This document shows positions 42,117-50,733 of a DNA stretch of 64,000 nucleotides, in pieces. The first letter of the stretch is position 1. Each line of letters starts with the position of its first letter. The position numbers were made by a program, and so were the translations under genes. The stretch is from Sulfobacillus acidophilus DSM 10332 (GTDB lineage: Bacteria > Bacillota > Sulfobacillia > Sulfobacillales > Sulfobacillaceae), in assembly GCA_000237975.1 (NCBI GenBank), contig CP003179.1, positions 1,736,001-1,800,000 on the forward strand. The letters run 5' to 3'. The notes below the pieces were generated by a model. The model was not told where the DNA came from. It searched no databases and saw only the letters and a list, made by a program, of their open reading frames with translations.

Positions 42117-43256
42117 TTATAACAAGCGGGTCATAACCCGCTTTTGAATTTGGGTGGTTCCTTCATAGATGGACATGATTTTCGCGTCACGGAACCATTT
42201 TTCAACCGGAAAGTCCCGCATATAGCCATACCCGCCCAGGGTTTGCACGGCTTGGGTCGTCACTTCCATGGCCATATCGCCGCAAAACGCTTTGGCCATG
42301 GAACCCTCTAAATTACAGGACTGTTGATTGTCGGCCAACCAGGCGGCCCGATACGCGAGCAACCGACCTGCGTCAATTTTGGTGCGCATCTCGACCAACG
42401 GGAACGAAATCGCTTGGTTGTGATAGATCGGCTTATTAAATTGCACGCGTTCCTTAGCATATTGTAACGCATATTCATAAGCCGCCCGCGCCACCCCAAC
42501 GGCTGCAATGGCGACGGTGGGCCGGGAGTGCTCCAACATTTTCATCGCGCCCAAAAAAGCTTGCCCTTCAGGACCGAGGCGGTTGGCGGCCGGGACACGC
42601 ACCTGGTCAAAATGGACTTCGGCGGTGTGACTGGCCCTAAGACCGAGTTTTTTGAACTTTTTCCCGCTGGAAATGCCGGGGGTTTTTCCGTCGACAATGA
42701 ATGCGCTGACACCCGCATAGCCTGCCGCCGGGTCGGTTTTGGCGAACACCACATAGACATCGGCAATGCCCCCGTTGGTGATAAAGGTTTTGGTGCCGGT
42801 AATGAGATAGTCGTCTCCATCGCGGACGGCCCGGGTTGACATATTGACCACATCCGAACCCGCATTGGGCTCGGTTAAACACATGGCGCCCAATCGGACG
42901 TGATCGGGGTCGGTAAAGCGGGGCAGCCATTGTCGCTTCTGCTCCTCACTCCCCATTTCTAAAATCGGCAGTGCCGCCAAACCAATGCCCCCCATGGCGG
43001 TGGCGATTCCGGCGCAGCCCCAAAAGAGCTCTTCGGCGATCACTAAGGAGCTCAGGAGGCTGGTAATGCCGCCGCCTCCGTAGGCTTCCGGCAGGTTATA
43101 GGCTAAAAGTCCGATTTTAGCGGCTTTTTGGAGGACCTCCCAGGGAAATTCCTCCCGTTCGTCGTAGTCCTGGGCGACGGGACGCATTTCTTTTTCGGCG
43201 AATCCGTGGGCCCATTCGCGGAGTTCCAGTTGTTCCGGGGTTAACGCAAATTCCAT
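42117..43256 (-). CDS. Acyl-CoA dehydrogenase
   Basis: This FAD enzyme introduces the alpha,beta double bond in acyl-CoA; 379 residues, normal length. Signature segments are CLTEPNAGSDV near 130-140, the FITNGG motif near 160, QTLGGYGYMRDFPVEKW and the catalytic base Glu in SIYEGTTQIQ close to the C-terminus. AAGGAG precedes the ATG. It is the first gene of the acd-scp2-thiolase operon. The substrate chain type cannot be read from sequence. Confidence 0.94.
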   Translation of the reverse strand: MEFALTPEQLELREWAHGFAEKEMRPVAQDYDEREEFPWEVLQKAAKIGLLAYNLPEAYGGGGITSLLSSLVIAEELFWGCAGIATAMGGIGLAALPILEMGSEEQKRQWLPRFTDPDHVRLGAMCLTEPNAGSDVVNMSTRAVRDGDDYLITGTKTFITNGGIADVYVVFAKTDPAAGYAGVSAFIVDGKTPGISSGKKFKKLGLRASHTAEVHFDQVRVPAANRLGPEGQAFLGAMKMLEHSRPTVAIAAVGVARAAYEYALQYAKERVQFNKPIYHNQAISFPLVEMRTKIDAGRLLAYRAAWLADNQQSCNLEGSMAKAFCGDMAMEVTTQAVQTLGGYGYMRDFPVEKWFRDAKIMSIYEGTTQIQKRVMTRLL

Positions 43257-43439
43257 TGGCTATCGCTCCTTGGTGCGATCGATTAATCGGTGACGTCTTG
43301 ACTTCTATTTTATTGCATCCATCATTATTTTACCACAGCAAATGTTTTTGGGAAACGTTTGGCTGAAACCCTATCGTCTTTTCGTTGGCGGGGAAATTTG
43401 TTCGATGTTTTTTACGCCTTCTAGGAGCGGTAAAACACA

Positions 43440-43503
43440 ATAGCCGGGCCGATCACCACTCCTTCAGGGGATTTCCGATGCGATCACCGGGACCGGCTAT
43501 GAT
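43440..43503 (+). promoter_or_regulatory. lexA upstream region with paired repeats
   Basis: Arms ATAGCCGG (43440-43447) and CCGGCTAT (43493-43500) are inverted, and CGATCACC occurs twice in direct orientation (43450-43457 and 43481-43488). TATGAT at 43498-43503 may be the lexA -10. No GAAC-N4-GTTC Bacillus SOS box is seen here or upstream of recA. The rest of 43257-43547 holds no gene. Confidence 0.45.
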
Positions 43504-43547
43504 ACACTAAAGATCAGTAACGTCGGCTTAACGGCATGAGGTGGAAC

Positions 43548-44147
43548 ATGAGGCGGAGCGCGGCAGAGCGTCAGCAGGATATCTTACAATTCATCCAACG
43601 CTATCTTCAGCGGTATGGATACCCTCCCTCCGTGCGGGAAATTGGGGCCGCCGTCGGCCTGAAATCCACCGCCAGTGTTGCGCGCTATTTGAAGCGGTTG
43701 GAAGAAGGCGGGCTAATTTCCCATCCTCCCGCGAAGCGGCGGGCCTGGCGCGTCGAACGTGACCGGGGCGAACCGCCGGTTCCCGTCCCTTTAATTGGCC
43801 GCATTACCGCGGGCCAGCCGATTTTAGCGGTCGAAAATGTCGAGGATACCTGGTCCGTGACGCCGAGCCTTTTTTCCCGTCAGCCGGATTATTTTTTGCG
43901 TGTCAAAGGTGATTCCATGATTGGCGTCGGCATTTTCGACGGGGATTTGGTCGCGGTCGAGGCCGTGAATACGGCGGATAGCGGGGATATCGTGATTGCC
44001 GTCATCGGAGAGGAAGCGACCGTGAAAACGCTCGATATCACCCCTCACGGACTCCGGCTTTTACCGGCGAATCCCCGTTATCAGCCGATTGAGCATCCCT
44101 ATATCCAGGTGATCGGCCGAGTCATTGGCCTGGTCCGCACCTATTAG
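43548..44147 (+). CDS. lexA: LexA SOS repressor
   Basis: LexA represses DNA-damage genes and cleaves itself when RecA filaments form. The start is ATG at 43548, where GAGG lies 6 bases upstream (199 residues); an earlier in-frame ATG at 43536 lacks a ribosome site. The winged HTH is in residues 1-70 (PPSVREIGAAVGLKSTASV). The cleavage site Ala88-Gly89 (ITAGQP) and the Ser123/Lys160 dyad (GDSMIG, ATVKTL) are intact. Its stop interlocks with that of the convergent ynbB-like gene. Confidence 0.96.
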   Translation: MRRSAAERQQDILQFIQRYLQRYGYPPSVREIGAAVGLKSTASVARYLKRLEEGGLISHPPAKRRAWRVERDRGEPPVPVPLIGRITAGQPILAVENVEDTWSVTPSLFSRQPDYFLRVKGDSMIGVGIFDGDLVAVEAVNTADSGDIVIAVIGEEATVKTLDITPHGLRLLPANPRYQPIEHPYIQVIGRVIGLVRTY

Positions 44148-45337
44148 TCCAACGCGGCTTGGAAAGCCTGGTCGACCGCCAATAGGGTGTGCCAACGGTT
44201 AATCCCGCCTTGAACATAGACGCGGTACGGCTCTCGCATGGGGGCGTCGGCCGAGAGTTCCAACGATGCACCGGCGACGAATCCGCCTGCCGCCATAATC
44301 ACCGCATTAGGGTATCCGGGCATCGCCCACGGTTCCGGCGTCACATGCGCATCCACCGGAGACCACGCCTGAATCGCTTGGCAAAAGCGGACGATCCGTT
44401 CAGGTCGGCCTAATTCGAGGCTCACGACAATATCGTTACGGTCCCATTGGGATACGGGCGGATCGACCGGAATCCCTAAGGCCTCGGCTTTGGCGCTAAG
44501 ATAGAGACCGCCCATCAACGCCTCTCCGACGAGGAGCGGCGCCAAAAAGAGCCCTTGCGCCAAAAGACGTTGGTATGGATGGGTGGCTCCCACTTCCCGC
44601 CCGATTCCCGGGGCGATGAGTTGATCCGCGACTTTTTCGACTAAGGCCTCTTGACCGGCGACATAGGCCCCTGTGGGAGCAATGGCGCCGCCCGCGTTTT
44701 TCATCAAACTGCCCACGACTAAATCTGCGCCCCAATGCCCCGGCTCTTCCGGTTGGGTGAATTCGCCATAGCAATTATCCACCACGGCATAGGCACCGCC
44801 CTGATGGGCCCACTCAATCACCGGTCTTATATCCTGTGGGCCCCAGGCCGGCCGGGGTTCATAGCCGCGAGACCGTTGAATATAGACGATATCGCCCGGA
44901 TTCGGCTTTTCACGCACGCGATCCCAGGCGGGTCGTCCGTCGCTCTGGGTGGGGAGCGCAATGATCTCCCATCCCCATTCGCGGCTTAATTGGGCGATGA
45001 CGCCCGCTAACGTGTCATAGACGCGTCCGTTGGCGAGCCAAATCCGTTGGGTTTGCGGACCGAACGCCCGTAAAGTGGTCGTGAGGGCGTGGGTGCCCGA
45101 TACCCATTGGGCCCGCAGAAGTCCCGCCGGGCAACCAAAAATTTCGGCGACGATCCGGTCTAAGATGTCGCGTCCGCGGTCTCCATACCCATAGCCGGTG
45201 GTGCCTTGTAAATCTTGGGTAGACAGCCCGCTCTGGCGGAACGCGTCGACGACGCGGCGGGAATTCTTTTGCACAATCGTTTCGATATATCGCCAGGCAG
45301 GTTGCAGGGATGTGAATACGTCTGACAGGCTGGTCAT
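44144..45337 (-). CDS. ynbB: PLP-dependent YnbB/aluminium-resistance family protein
   Basis: This fold-type I PLP enzyme of 397 residues is related to cystathionine/methionine gamma-lyase. The PLP site is visible: Asp187 in VVDNCYGEF and the Schiff-base lysine Lys213 in GSLMKNAGG, with the SGTHA phosphate loop near 80-84. The family is conserved next to spoVK and lexA in Bacilli but its reaction is not established; some members are annotated as aluminium resistance. AAAGG is directly adjacent to the ATG, so the start is uncertain. Confidence 0.88.
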   Translation of the reverse strand: MTSLSDVFTSLQPAWRYIETIVQKNSRRVVDAFRQSGLSTQDLQGTTGYGYGDRGRDILDRIVAEIFGCPAGLLRAQWVSGTHALTTTLRAFGPQTQRIWLANGRVYDTLAGVIAQLSREWGWEIIALPTQSDGRPAWDRVREKPNPGDIVYIQRSRGYEPRPAWGPQDIRPVIEWAHQGGAYAVVDNCYGEFTQPEEPGHWGADLVVGSLMKNAGGAIAPTGAYVAGQEALVEKVADQLIAPGIGREVGATHPYQRLLAQGLFLAPLLVGEALMGGLYLSAKAEALGIPVDPPVSQWDRNDIVVSLELGRPERIVRFCQAIQAWSPVDAHVTPEPWAMPGYPNAVIMAAGGFVAGASLELSADAPMREPYRVYVQGGINRWHTLLAVDQAFQAALD

Positions 45338-45361
45338 CCTTTCTGAACGGGCCGGAACCGG

Positions 45362-45964
45362 TTACCAATTGCGCCGGGTCAATAGCTGTTTTAACTCCCG
45401 GAAGCCTTGGTGCGTTATCGCGGATACGGAAATGAGCAGGAGTCCCCGATACCGCTCCCGTAATACCCGATAACCCCGGTCGGCCCCGGTTTTGTCCATT
45501 TTGTTGGCTAAGATGGTGTAGCCACGTCGCGCGCGGCAATAGGCTACCAAGGCGTCATCGGTCCCCCACTCTTCCGGAGTATAACGTGTCACCGCGTGGG
45601 CGTCCACTACATGTAACACGACCGGTGAGCGGGCCATACGCTCTAACGTCATGGCAATCTGTTGGCGGACCTGCGGATCCTCGGAGATTTGGTGATCCAA
45701 TCCGACGGTATCGATGAAGGCCCAAGGGTCTGGGTGCCGGCGGTCACGCAGTTCGACTTGAAAGGTTTGCAAACGCCGGGTTTTGGGCGCGCTCGGCGAC
45801 ACCAGTTCGCGTCGGGCGCGTTCAACCCACAGACGGCGGGTAAAGGGCTCTCCCCCCTCGTCCGCCGTGAGCCAGCGAATATCCCGATGCCCAACATATT
45901 GGGCAAAATTTAAGGCCAACAAGGTTTTGCCCACATTCGGACGGCCTACAATTAAGGCTTCCAT
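45362..45964 (-). CDS. Small Era-like GTPase in the spoVK-ynbB interval
   Basis: The product is 200 residues. G motifs are complete: G1 GRPNVGKT (7-14), G3 DTVG (85-88), G4 NKMD (154-157) and G5 SA (180-181). It is essentially a bare G domain without the HflX or Era accessory domains. In Bacillus subtilis the slot between spoVK and ynbB is taken by ynbA/hflX, so this is either a reduced or an unrelated replacement. AAGGAGG precedes the ATG, which overlaps the spoVK stop as TGATG. The target is unknown. Confidence 0.85.
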   Translation of the reverse strand: MEALIVGRPNVGKTLLALNFAQYVGHRDIRWLTADEGGEPFTRRLWVERARRELVSPSAPKTRRLQTFQVELRDRRHPDPWAFIDTVGLDHQISEDPQVRQQIAMTLERMARSPVVLHVVDAHAVTRYTPEEWGTDDALVAYCRARRGYTILANKMDKTGADRGYRVLRERYRGLLLISVSAITHQGFRELKQLLTRRNW

Positions 45965-46962
45965 CAGAAGCCTCCTTCAAAGTCTTGCCAAGTTAACAGC
46001 ATTAAATCATGTCGCGTCAACGGGGTGTGGCGGGCCAGCAATCGGACTGCCTGACGCCGGATGGCGTATTCCAACAGGTTTCGTACCATCCGGGCGTTGC
46101 CGGCGTTTTTGTGCCAATAGCCTTCATTGTCGGTCAGGATTCGTAAAAGGTTCGCATCCGCTTCCGGCGAGAGTAAATAATCGCGTTGCCGAACCATTTG
46201 GTGGGCAATCAACCAGAGGTCATGGCCACCGTAATTGGGAAATTCCAGGCGAATGGGAAAGCGGGACATGAGCCCGGGATTACTGGCCATGAGCCATCCC
46301 ATCTCATCCGGGTATCCGGCTAAAATGAGGAGAAATTCTCCCCGGTGGTTTTCCATGGCGGCCACCAAGGTGTCGATCGCCTCTTTGCCGAAATCTTTTT
46401 CCCCTCCGCGGGCCAACGCATAGGCCTCATCCAAGAACATCACCCCGCCCAGCGCCCGCTTAATCACGTCGCGGGTTTTTTGGGCAGTATGGCCAATATA
46501 TTCTCCGACGAGATCGGCCCGCTCGACCTCGACCAGATGGCCTTTCGCCAGGACGCCCAAGGCGTGAAATAGACGGCCTAAAATCCGGGCAACGGTGGTT
46601 TTTCCCGTGCCGGGCGCCCCGGAAAACACCATGTGTAACATATGGGGGTCGGTGGCCAATCCGGCGTTTTCGCGCAGCGCTTGAATTTCGACCCAGGCCC
46701 GAATCTCGCGCACCATCCGTTTAATGTCCGTGAGCCCGATTAACTGGTCGAGATCGCGTAAGACGTCTTCCGGCGTTTCCGCTTGCGGCTCGGGCGGGCG
46801 GGGCCGCGGCGGATTGGGCTTGGCCGGTCGGGTGGGACCGTCTTGTAACGCCTTTAAATAGCGTAAGGCGTCGTCCGGCGCCAACCGACCACCCTCGACC
46901 CAATGATAGATTTCTTCCGTTGACGTCGGGCCCAGCGGGGGCGGTGTCCAAGAATCCGTCAT
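45964..46962 (-). CDS. spoVK: SpoVK-like AAA ATPase (CbbX family)
   Basis: The 332-residue protein has a small N-terminal helical region, a Pro-rich linker (42-60) and one AAA+ module. Walker A GAPGTGKTT is at 115-123, Walker B VMFLDEAYAL near 174-183, and the conserved sensor regions follow (LILAGYPDEM). SpoVK is a mother-cell sporulation ATPase in Bacillus. AAGGAGG lies upstream of the ATG. It is the first gene of spoVK-GTPase-ynbB. Confidence 0.9.
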   Translation of the reverse strand: MTDSWTPPPLGPTSTEEIYHWVEGGRLAPDDALRYLKALQDGPTRPAKPNPPRPRPPEPQAETPEDVLRDLDQLIGLTDIKRMVREIRAWVEIQALRENAGLATDPHMLHMVFSGAPGTGKTTVARILGRLFHALGVLAKGHLVEVERADLVGEYIGHTAQKTRDVIKRALGGVMFLDEAYALARGGEKDFGKEAIDTLVAAMENHRGEFLLILAGYPDEMGWLMASNPGLMSRFPIRLEFPNYGGHDLWLIAHQMVRQRDYLLSPEADANLLRILTDNEGYWHKNAGNARMVRNLLEYAIRRQAVRLLARHTPLTRHDLMLLTWQDFEGGF

Positions 46963-47132
46963 CTGGTTTCTTTCCTCCTTCGAGGTACGGTGAGGCGAGG
47001 CGCCTGGAGCCGATCGGTTTACTATACGTCGCTACCGGCGATTTCTGTCCTGATTCGAAAAAAACCCCGCTTCGGTGGCAAGTTGTCCACCATCCCGGCA
47101 TAGATTGGAGGACAAGAATAGGGGGGCGGCTC

Positions 47133-48110
47133 ATGATAGAACGGTGGACGGACTTCAAACGGGACAGGATGTCACGCTGGAGCGAGGCCGTCATGACGGC
47201 GACAGGCGCTTTCATCATGACGCTTATCTTGCCGGGATTTCCGGCCGCACCAGCCGGCCAATCGGTCCCGACTCGACGTATCGAACCGCCGACGGTTAGC
47301 CAACCGGATCGCCGGGAATGGGTGTTGTTGGCCCAGGGCCGCGTGCGTAAGGTGGTGCCCCGTCCAGCGGCACCGACCGGCCAAGTCTATCGGATCCAAT
47401 GGGGAGATACCCTCTGGACCCTGGCGGAGCGGTTTCACGTGACGGTCAACGACCTGGAAGAAGCGAATCATCTGACCTCGCCGGAAATTTACGCCGGACA
47501 GTCCCTCATCATCCCGGAAACCTACCAGGTAACCGCCGGAGATACCTTAGCCAGTGTGGCCAAAAAATTCGGGGTCCCGTTAGTGCTCCTGTGGCATACC
47601 AATCGGCTGGTCAGCGACAAATTAAAGCCGGGGCAAACGTTGGTTATCCCCTACACCGGCTCCCTGCCGGAAACCTATGCGGCGCCTACCCTGTCTACCC
47701 CGGACCCCTTAGGCAATTTACCGAATCGGGGGGCACCGGTAACGACGGCACAGTTTACCGCCAATGATCTCTTGATGTTAGCCCATTTGGTTCAAGGAGA
47801 GGCCGGCGATCAACCGTTTCTGGGACAAGTTGCGGTTGCCGCGGTTGTGTTAAACCGGTTAAAAACACCCGGCTTTCCGAAAACCCTGGCCGCGGTGATT
47901 TGGGATCCGGGACAGTTTGAAAGTGTCAGCGACGGGGCCTACTGGCAAAGTCCCGGCCCCTTGGCTTTTATGGCCGCCAAAGCCGCCATGGCGGGGTGGG
48001 ATCCCACCGGCGGCGCGCTCTATTTTTATAACCCGTCCTTGCCCCATGCGGCCTGGATGGACACGCTGCCCCAAACGGCGGTGATCGGAAGCCAGGTGTT
48101 TTGCCGCTAA
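47133..48110 (+). CDS. LysM plus SleB-type spore cortex hydrolase
   Basis: ATG at 47133 with GGGGGGCGG upstream; 325 residues. After an N-terminal membrane/signal helix (about 18-40) there are two LysM domains (85-129 and 131-174), then the Hydrolase_2/SleB domain (about 210-325). The general-acid Glu is expected at 223 in LVQGEAGDQPF. SleB enzymes cut cortex muramic-delta-lactam peptidoglycan during spore germination, and the LysM repeats bind the wall. It is divergent from spoVK, supporting a sporulation role. Its stop interlocks with miaA. Confidence 0.92.
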   Translation: MIERWTDFKRDRMSRWSEAVMTATGAFIMTLILPGFPAAPAGQSVPTRRIEPPTVSQPDRREWVLLAQGRVRKVVPRPAAPTGQVYRIQWGDTLWTLAERFHVTVNDLEEANHLTSPEIYAGQSLIIPETYQVTAGDTLASVAKKFGVPLVLLWHTNRLVSDKLKPGQTLVIPYTGSLPETYAAPTLSTPDPLGNLPNRGAPVTTAQFTANDLLMLAHLVQGEAGDQPFLGQVAVAAVVLNRLKTPGFPKTLAAVIWDPGQFESVSDGAYWQSPGPLAFMAAKAAMAGWDPTGGALYFYNPSLPHAAWMDTLPQTAVIGSQVFCR

Positions 48111-49030
48111 CGGCCTAAGGAGGCGGTAATGGCGTCTACGGCTTGCTCGGGCGTCCAGGCACTTAAGTCGAGCCAACGCGCCATTTTCTCCGAGCGAAAC
48201 CAGGTGAGCTGGCGTTTGGCGTATTGCTGCGTATGACGGATAATCAGGCGATCCCGTTCTTCGGCGGTCAACTGACCATAAAGCCACTGAACCACTTCCC
48301 GATAGCCGATCGCGGATAGGCTTTGGGCATGGGGGGGGACTCCGTTAGCCAAAAGGCGCCGGACCTCGTCGACCAACCCGGCTGCCAACATGTCCCGGAC
48401 CCGCTGTTCAATGAGGCGGTGCAATTGACTGGGAGGCCGGGACAACACCCAGTAGCGTACGGCGTAGGGCGATTCGCCCGGGGATCGCTTCAAGCGGCGG
48501 CCGGTGTGAAAAAAGACCTCTAAAGCCCGGACGAGTCGGCGATGATCGTTCGGTTGGATGGCGACGTAACTGGCGGGATCGACCACCCGCAACTGGCGGC
48601 GTAAGCCGTCCCATCCTTGGGTTTCGCCTTGCCTCATGAGGCGAGCCCGCCACGGCGTTGCGCCGGCATCCTCGGGGAGGTCAAAATTTTGAACGACCGC
48701 CCGAATCCAGAGACCGGTACCGCCGACCAAGATCGGTAATCGGCCGCGGGCAGCAATCTCGGCAATGGCCTTTTGGGCGGCCCGTTGATAATCGGCGACC
48801 GAAAACGGTTGATCGGGTTCTACAATATCAATCAGGTGGTGGGGAATCTTTTGACGGATCGCGGGCGAAACTTTCGCACTTCCGATATCCAGTCCGCGGT
48901 ATACTTGGGCGGAATCCGCCGAGACGATTTCGCCGGCCAACTGTTCCGCGACCGCTAAACTCAGCGCGGTTTTACCCACCGCCGTCGGACCGGCAATGAC
49001 CAACAAGGGAATTTTAGCCGCGGCGTCCAA
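48107..49030 (-). CDS. miaA: tRNA dimethylallyltransferase MiaA
   Basis: MiaA transfers the dimethylallyl group to A37 of tRNAs reading UNN codons. The P-loop GPTAVGKTAL is near the N-terminus, followed by ISADSAQVYRGLDIGSAK, the PHHLIDI motif and GGTGLW. TTG at 49028-49030 is used (307 residues); TTG at 49042 is equally possible, since the only Shine-Dalgarno (GAGGAGG) lies inside the mutL 3' end. Translation is presumably coupled to mutL. The mutS-mutL-miaA order is conserved in many bacteria. Confidence 0.93.
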   Translation of the reverse strand: MDAAAKIPLLVIAGPTAVGKTALSLAVAEQLAGEIVSADSAQVYRGLDIGSAKVSPAIRQKIPHHLIDIVEPDQPFSVADYQRAAQKAIAEIAARGRLPILVGGTGLWIRAVVQNFDLPEDAGATPWRARLMRQGETQGWDGLRRQLRVVDPASYVAIQPNDHRRLVRALEVFFHTGRRLKRSPGESPYAVRYWVLSRPPSQLHRLIEQRVRDMLAAGLVDEVRRLLANGVPPHAQSLSAIGYREVVQWLYGQLTAEERDRLIIRHTQQYAKRQLTWFRSEKMARWLDLSAWTPEQAVDAITASLGR

Positions 49031-50732
49031 AACGACGGTCAACCTCCTCTAATGTCAAGTGTAATATCGTAGGCCGCCCGTGCGGACACCCGCGAGGATC
49101 TTCGGTTTCGGCCAAATCATCGATGAGCGCCTGCATTTCTTGGTGACTCAACGGCCGATTCGCCTTTATCGCAGCTTTACAGGCCGCCATGGCGAAGAGG
49201 GGTTCTTCCACCCAGGAAATGGGATGGGACATGCCGGCGTGCGTCGGCTCCTCCAACGCCTGCAATACCGTCCGCAATACGCCGGCATAGTGCGTCACGT
49301 CACGAAACGCGGTGGGAACCGCCTGAATGGCCACAGTCGTCCCCCCGAGTTCGACGAGGTCAAATCCGAGCGTTCGCAAATGCTCGCGATGATCTTGGTA
49401 GGTGGCCCATTCGGCCGCCGAAAGGGTTTCGGTTTGCGCCATTAAGAGCGGCTGGCTGGTGCGGACAGCCTCCCCCACTCGGCGGAAGTGCTCGAAATAA
49501 ATGCGTTCGTGGGCGGCATGCTGATCGATGATGTAAAGCCCGTCGGGTCCTTGGGCTAAGATGTATTTGGCCTGCCATTGGGCCAGAGGGACCAATCCGG
49601 CATATTCGGGGTGACGGGATGCCGAGCCGAGACCCGCGGGAGGACCCGACAACTCCCAGGTCGGTTGCAACACGGGTCCGGGCGCCAAATCCCGAGCTTC
49701 TTCCTCAGAGACCGCCGGGGCGTTTAGGGCAAAAGGTTTGGCGGCCTCCGCCAACGCGTCTTGAACCGCCCGGTGGCAAAGCGCCGCGACTTGCCGTTCG
49801 CCTAACAACCGGACTTCCGCTTTGGTGGGATGGGCGTTGGGATCCACCGTGTCCGGATCCAATGTCAGCCACAACCAAAAATAAGGATATCGGCGGTCGG
49901 GCAACTCGGGTTTGAACGCTTCTTCTATCGCGCTTCGAAGTGTCCAGTTGGTAATCCAGCGCCGGTTCAAATAAAGTCCTTGCCCTGCCCGATTGGCCCG
50001 GTGAACGTGCGCGGGAGCCACATATCCTTGAATCCTTAAACCGCGACTGAAGGTGTGGTCGATCGCAATCACCTGTTCGGCCAGATCCCGCCCGAAAATA
50101 GCCATAATGGCCGCCAGCCGATCCCCCGTACCGCCGGTCTCCAGCAATCGGCGATCATGGTGCCATAAGGTTATGCCGACATCCGGGCGACAAAGCGCCA
50201 ACTGTTGAACCACCTGCTGACAAGCCGCCAGTTCGGCGGCCGGACTTTTGAGCGCCTTTTGGCGCGCCGGGACGGTATCGAATAAGCGGGTGACCTCGAC
50301 CTGGGTGCCCTCGGACATCGCGCGGGGCGCGAGGTCACCGATGCGGCCAAATTCCACCGTGAGCGCGTAGCCGACGGCCGCGCCCGATTCGCGGGACGCC
50401 AAGGTCAAATGGCTGACCGACGCAATGGCGGCCAGGGCTTCGCCTCGAAAGCCCAGCCAGGGGGAATGCCCCAGGTCATCCAAACGGGTGAGTTTCGACG
50501 TGGTATGGCGTTCGGTGGCCAGCATCAAGTCCTCAGGGCCCATTCCGATGCCGTCGTCTTTGACGGATATCCGGGCCAGGCCGCCCTCGTCCAATACGAC
50601 CCGACACTGGCCGGCATTGGCGTCGAAACTGTTTTCCAGCAGTTCTTTGACGATGGAGGCGGGCCGTTCGACGACTTCCCCTGCGGCAATTTGGTTGGCC
50701 ACCACCGGATCCAATCGGTGAATACGTCCCAT
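49014..50732 (-). CDS. mutL: DNA mismatch repair protein MutL (endonuclease type)
   Basis: ATG at 50730-50732 with GGGGGGA upstream; 572 residues. The N-terminal GHKL ATPase has IAAGEVVERP, DDGIGM and the TSKL...LGFRGEAL segment. The C-terminal domain keeps the metal-dependent endonuclease motifs: DQHAAHERIYFE at 403-414, ACKAAIKA near 517 and CPHGRP at 549-554. This is the type that nicks the nascent strand itself, expected in genomes without MutH. It starts one base after the mutS stop. Confidence 0.96.
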   Translation of the reverse strand: MGRIHRLDPVVANQIAAGEVVERPASIVKELLENSFDANAGQCRVVLDEGGLARISVKDDGIGMGPEDLMLATERHTTSKLTRLDDLGHSPWLGFRGEALAAIASVSHLTLASRESGAAVGYALTVEFGRIGDLAPRAMSEGTQVEVTRLFDTVPARQKALKSPAAELAACQQVVQQLALCRPDVGITLWHHDRRLLETGGTGDRLAAIMAIFGRDLAEQVIAIDHTFSRGLRIQGYVAPAHVHRANRAGQGLYLNRRWITNWTLRSAIEEAFKPELPDRRYPYFWLWLTLDPDTVDPNAHPTKAEVRLLGERQVAALCHRAVQDALAEAAKPFALNAPAVSEEEARDLAPGPVLQPTWELSGPPAGLGSASRHPEYAGLVPLAQWQAKYILAQGPDGLYIIDQHAAHERIYFEHFRRVGEAVRTSQPLLMAQTETLSAAEWATYQDHREHLRTLGFDLVELGGTTVAIQAVPTAFRDVTHYAGVLRTVLQALEEPTHAGMSHPISWVEEPLFAMAACKAAIKANRPLSHQEMQALIDDLAETEDPRGCPHGRPTILHLTLEEVDRRFGRRG

Positions 50733-50733
50733 G

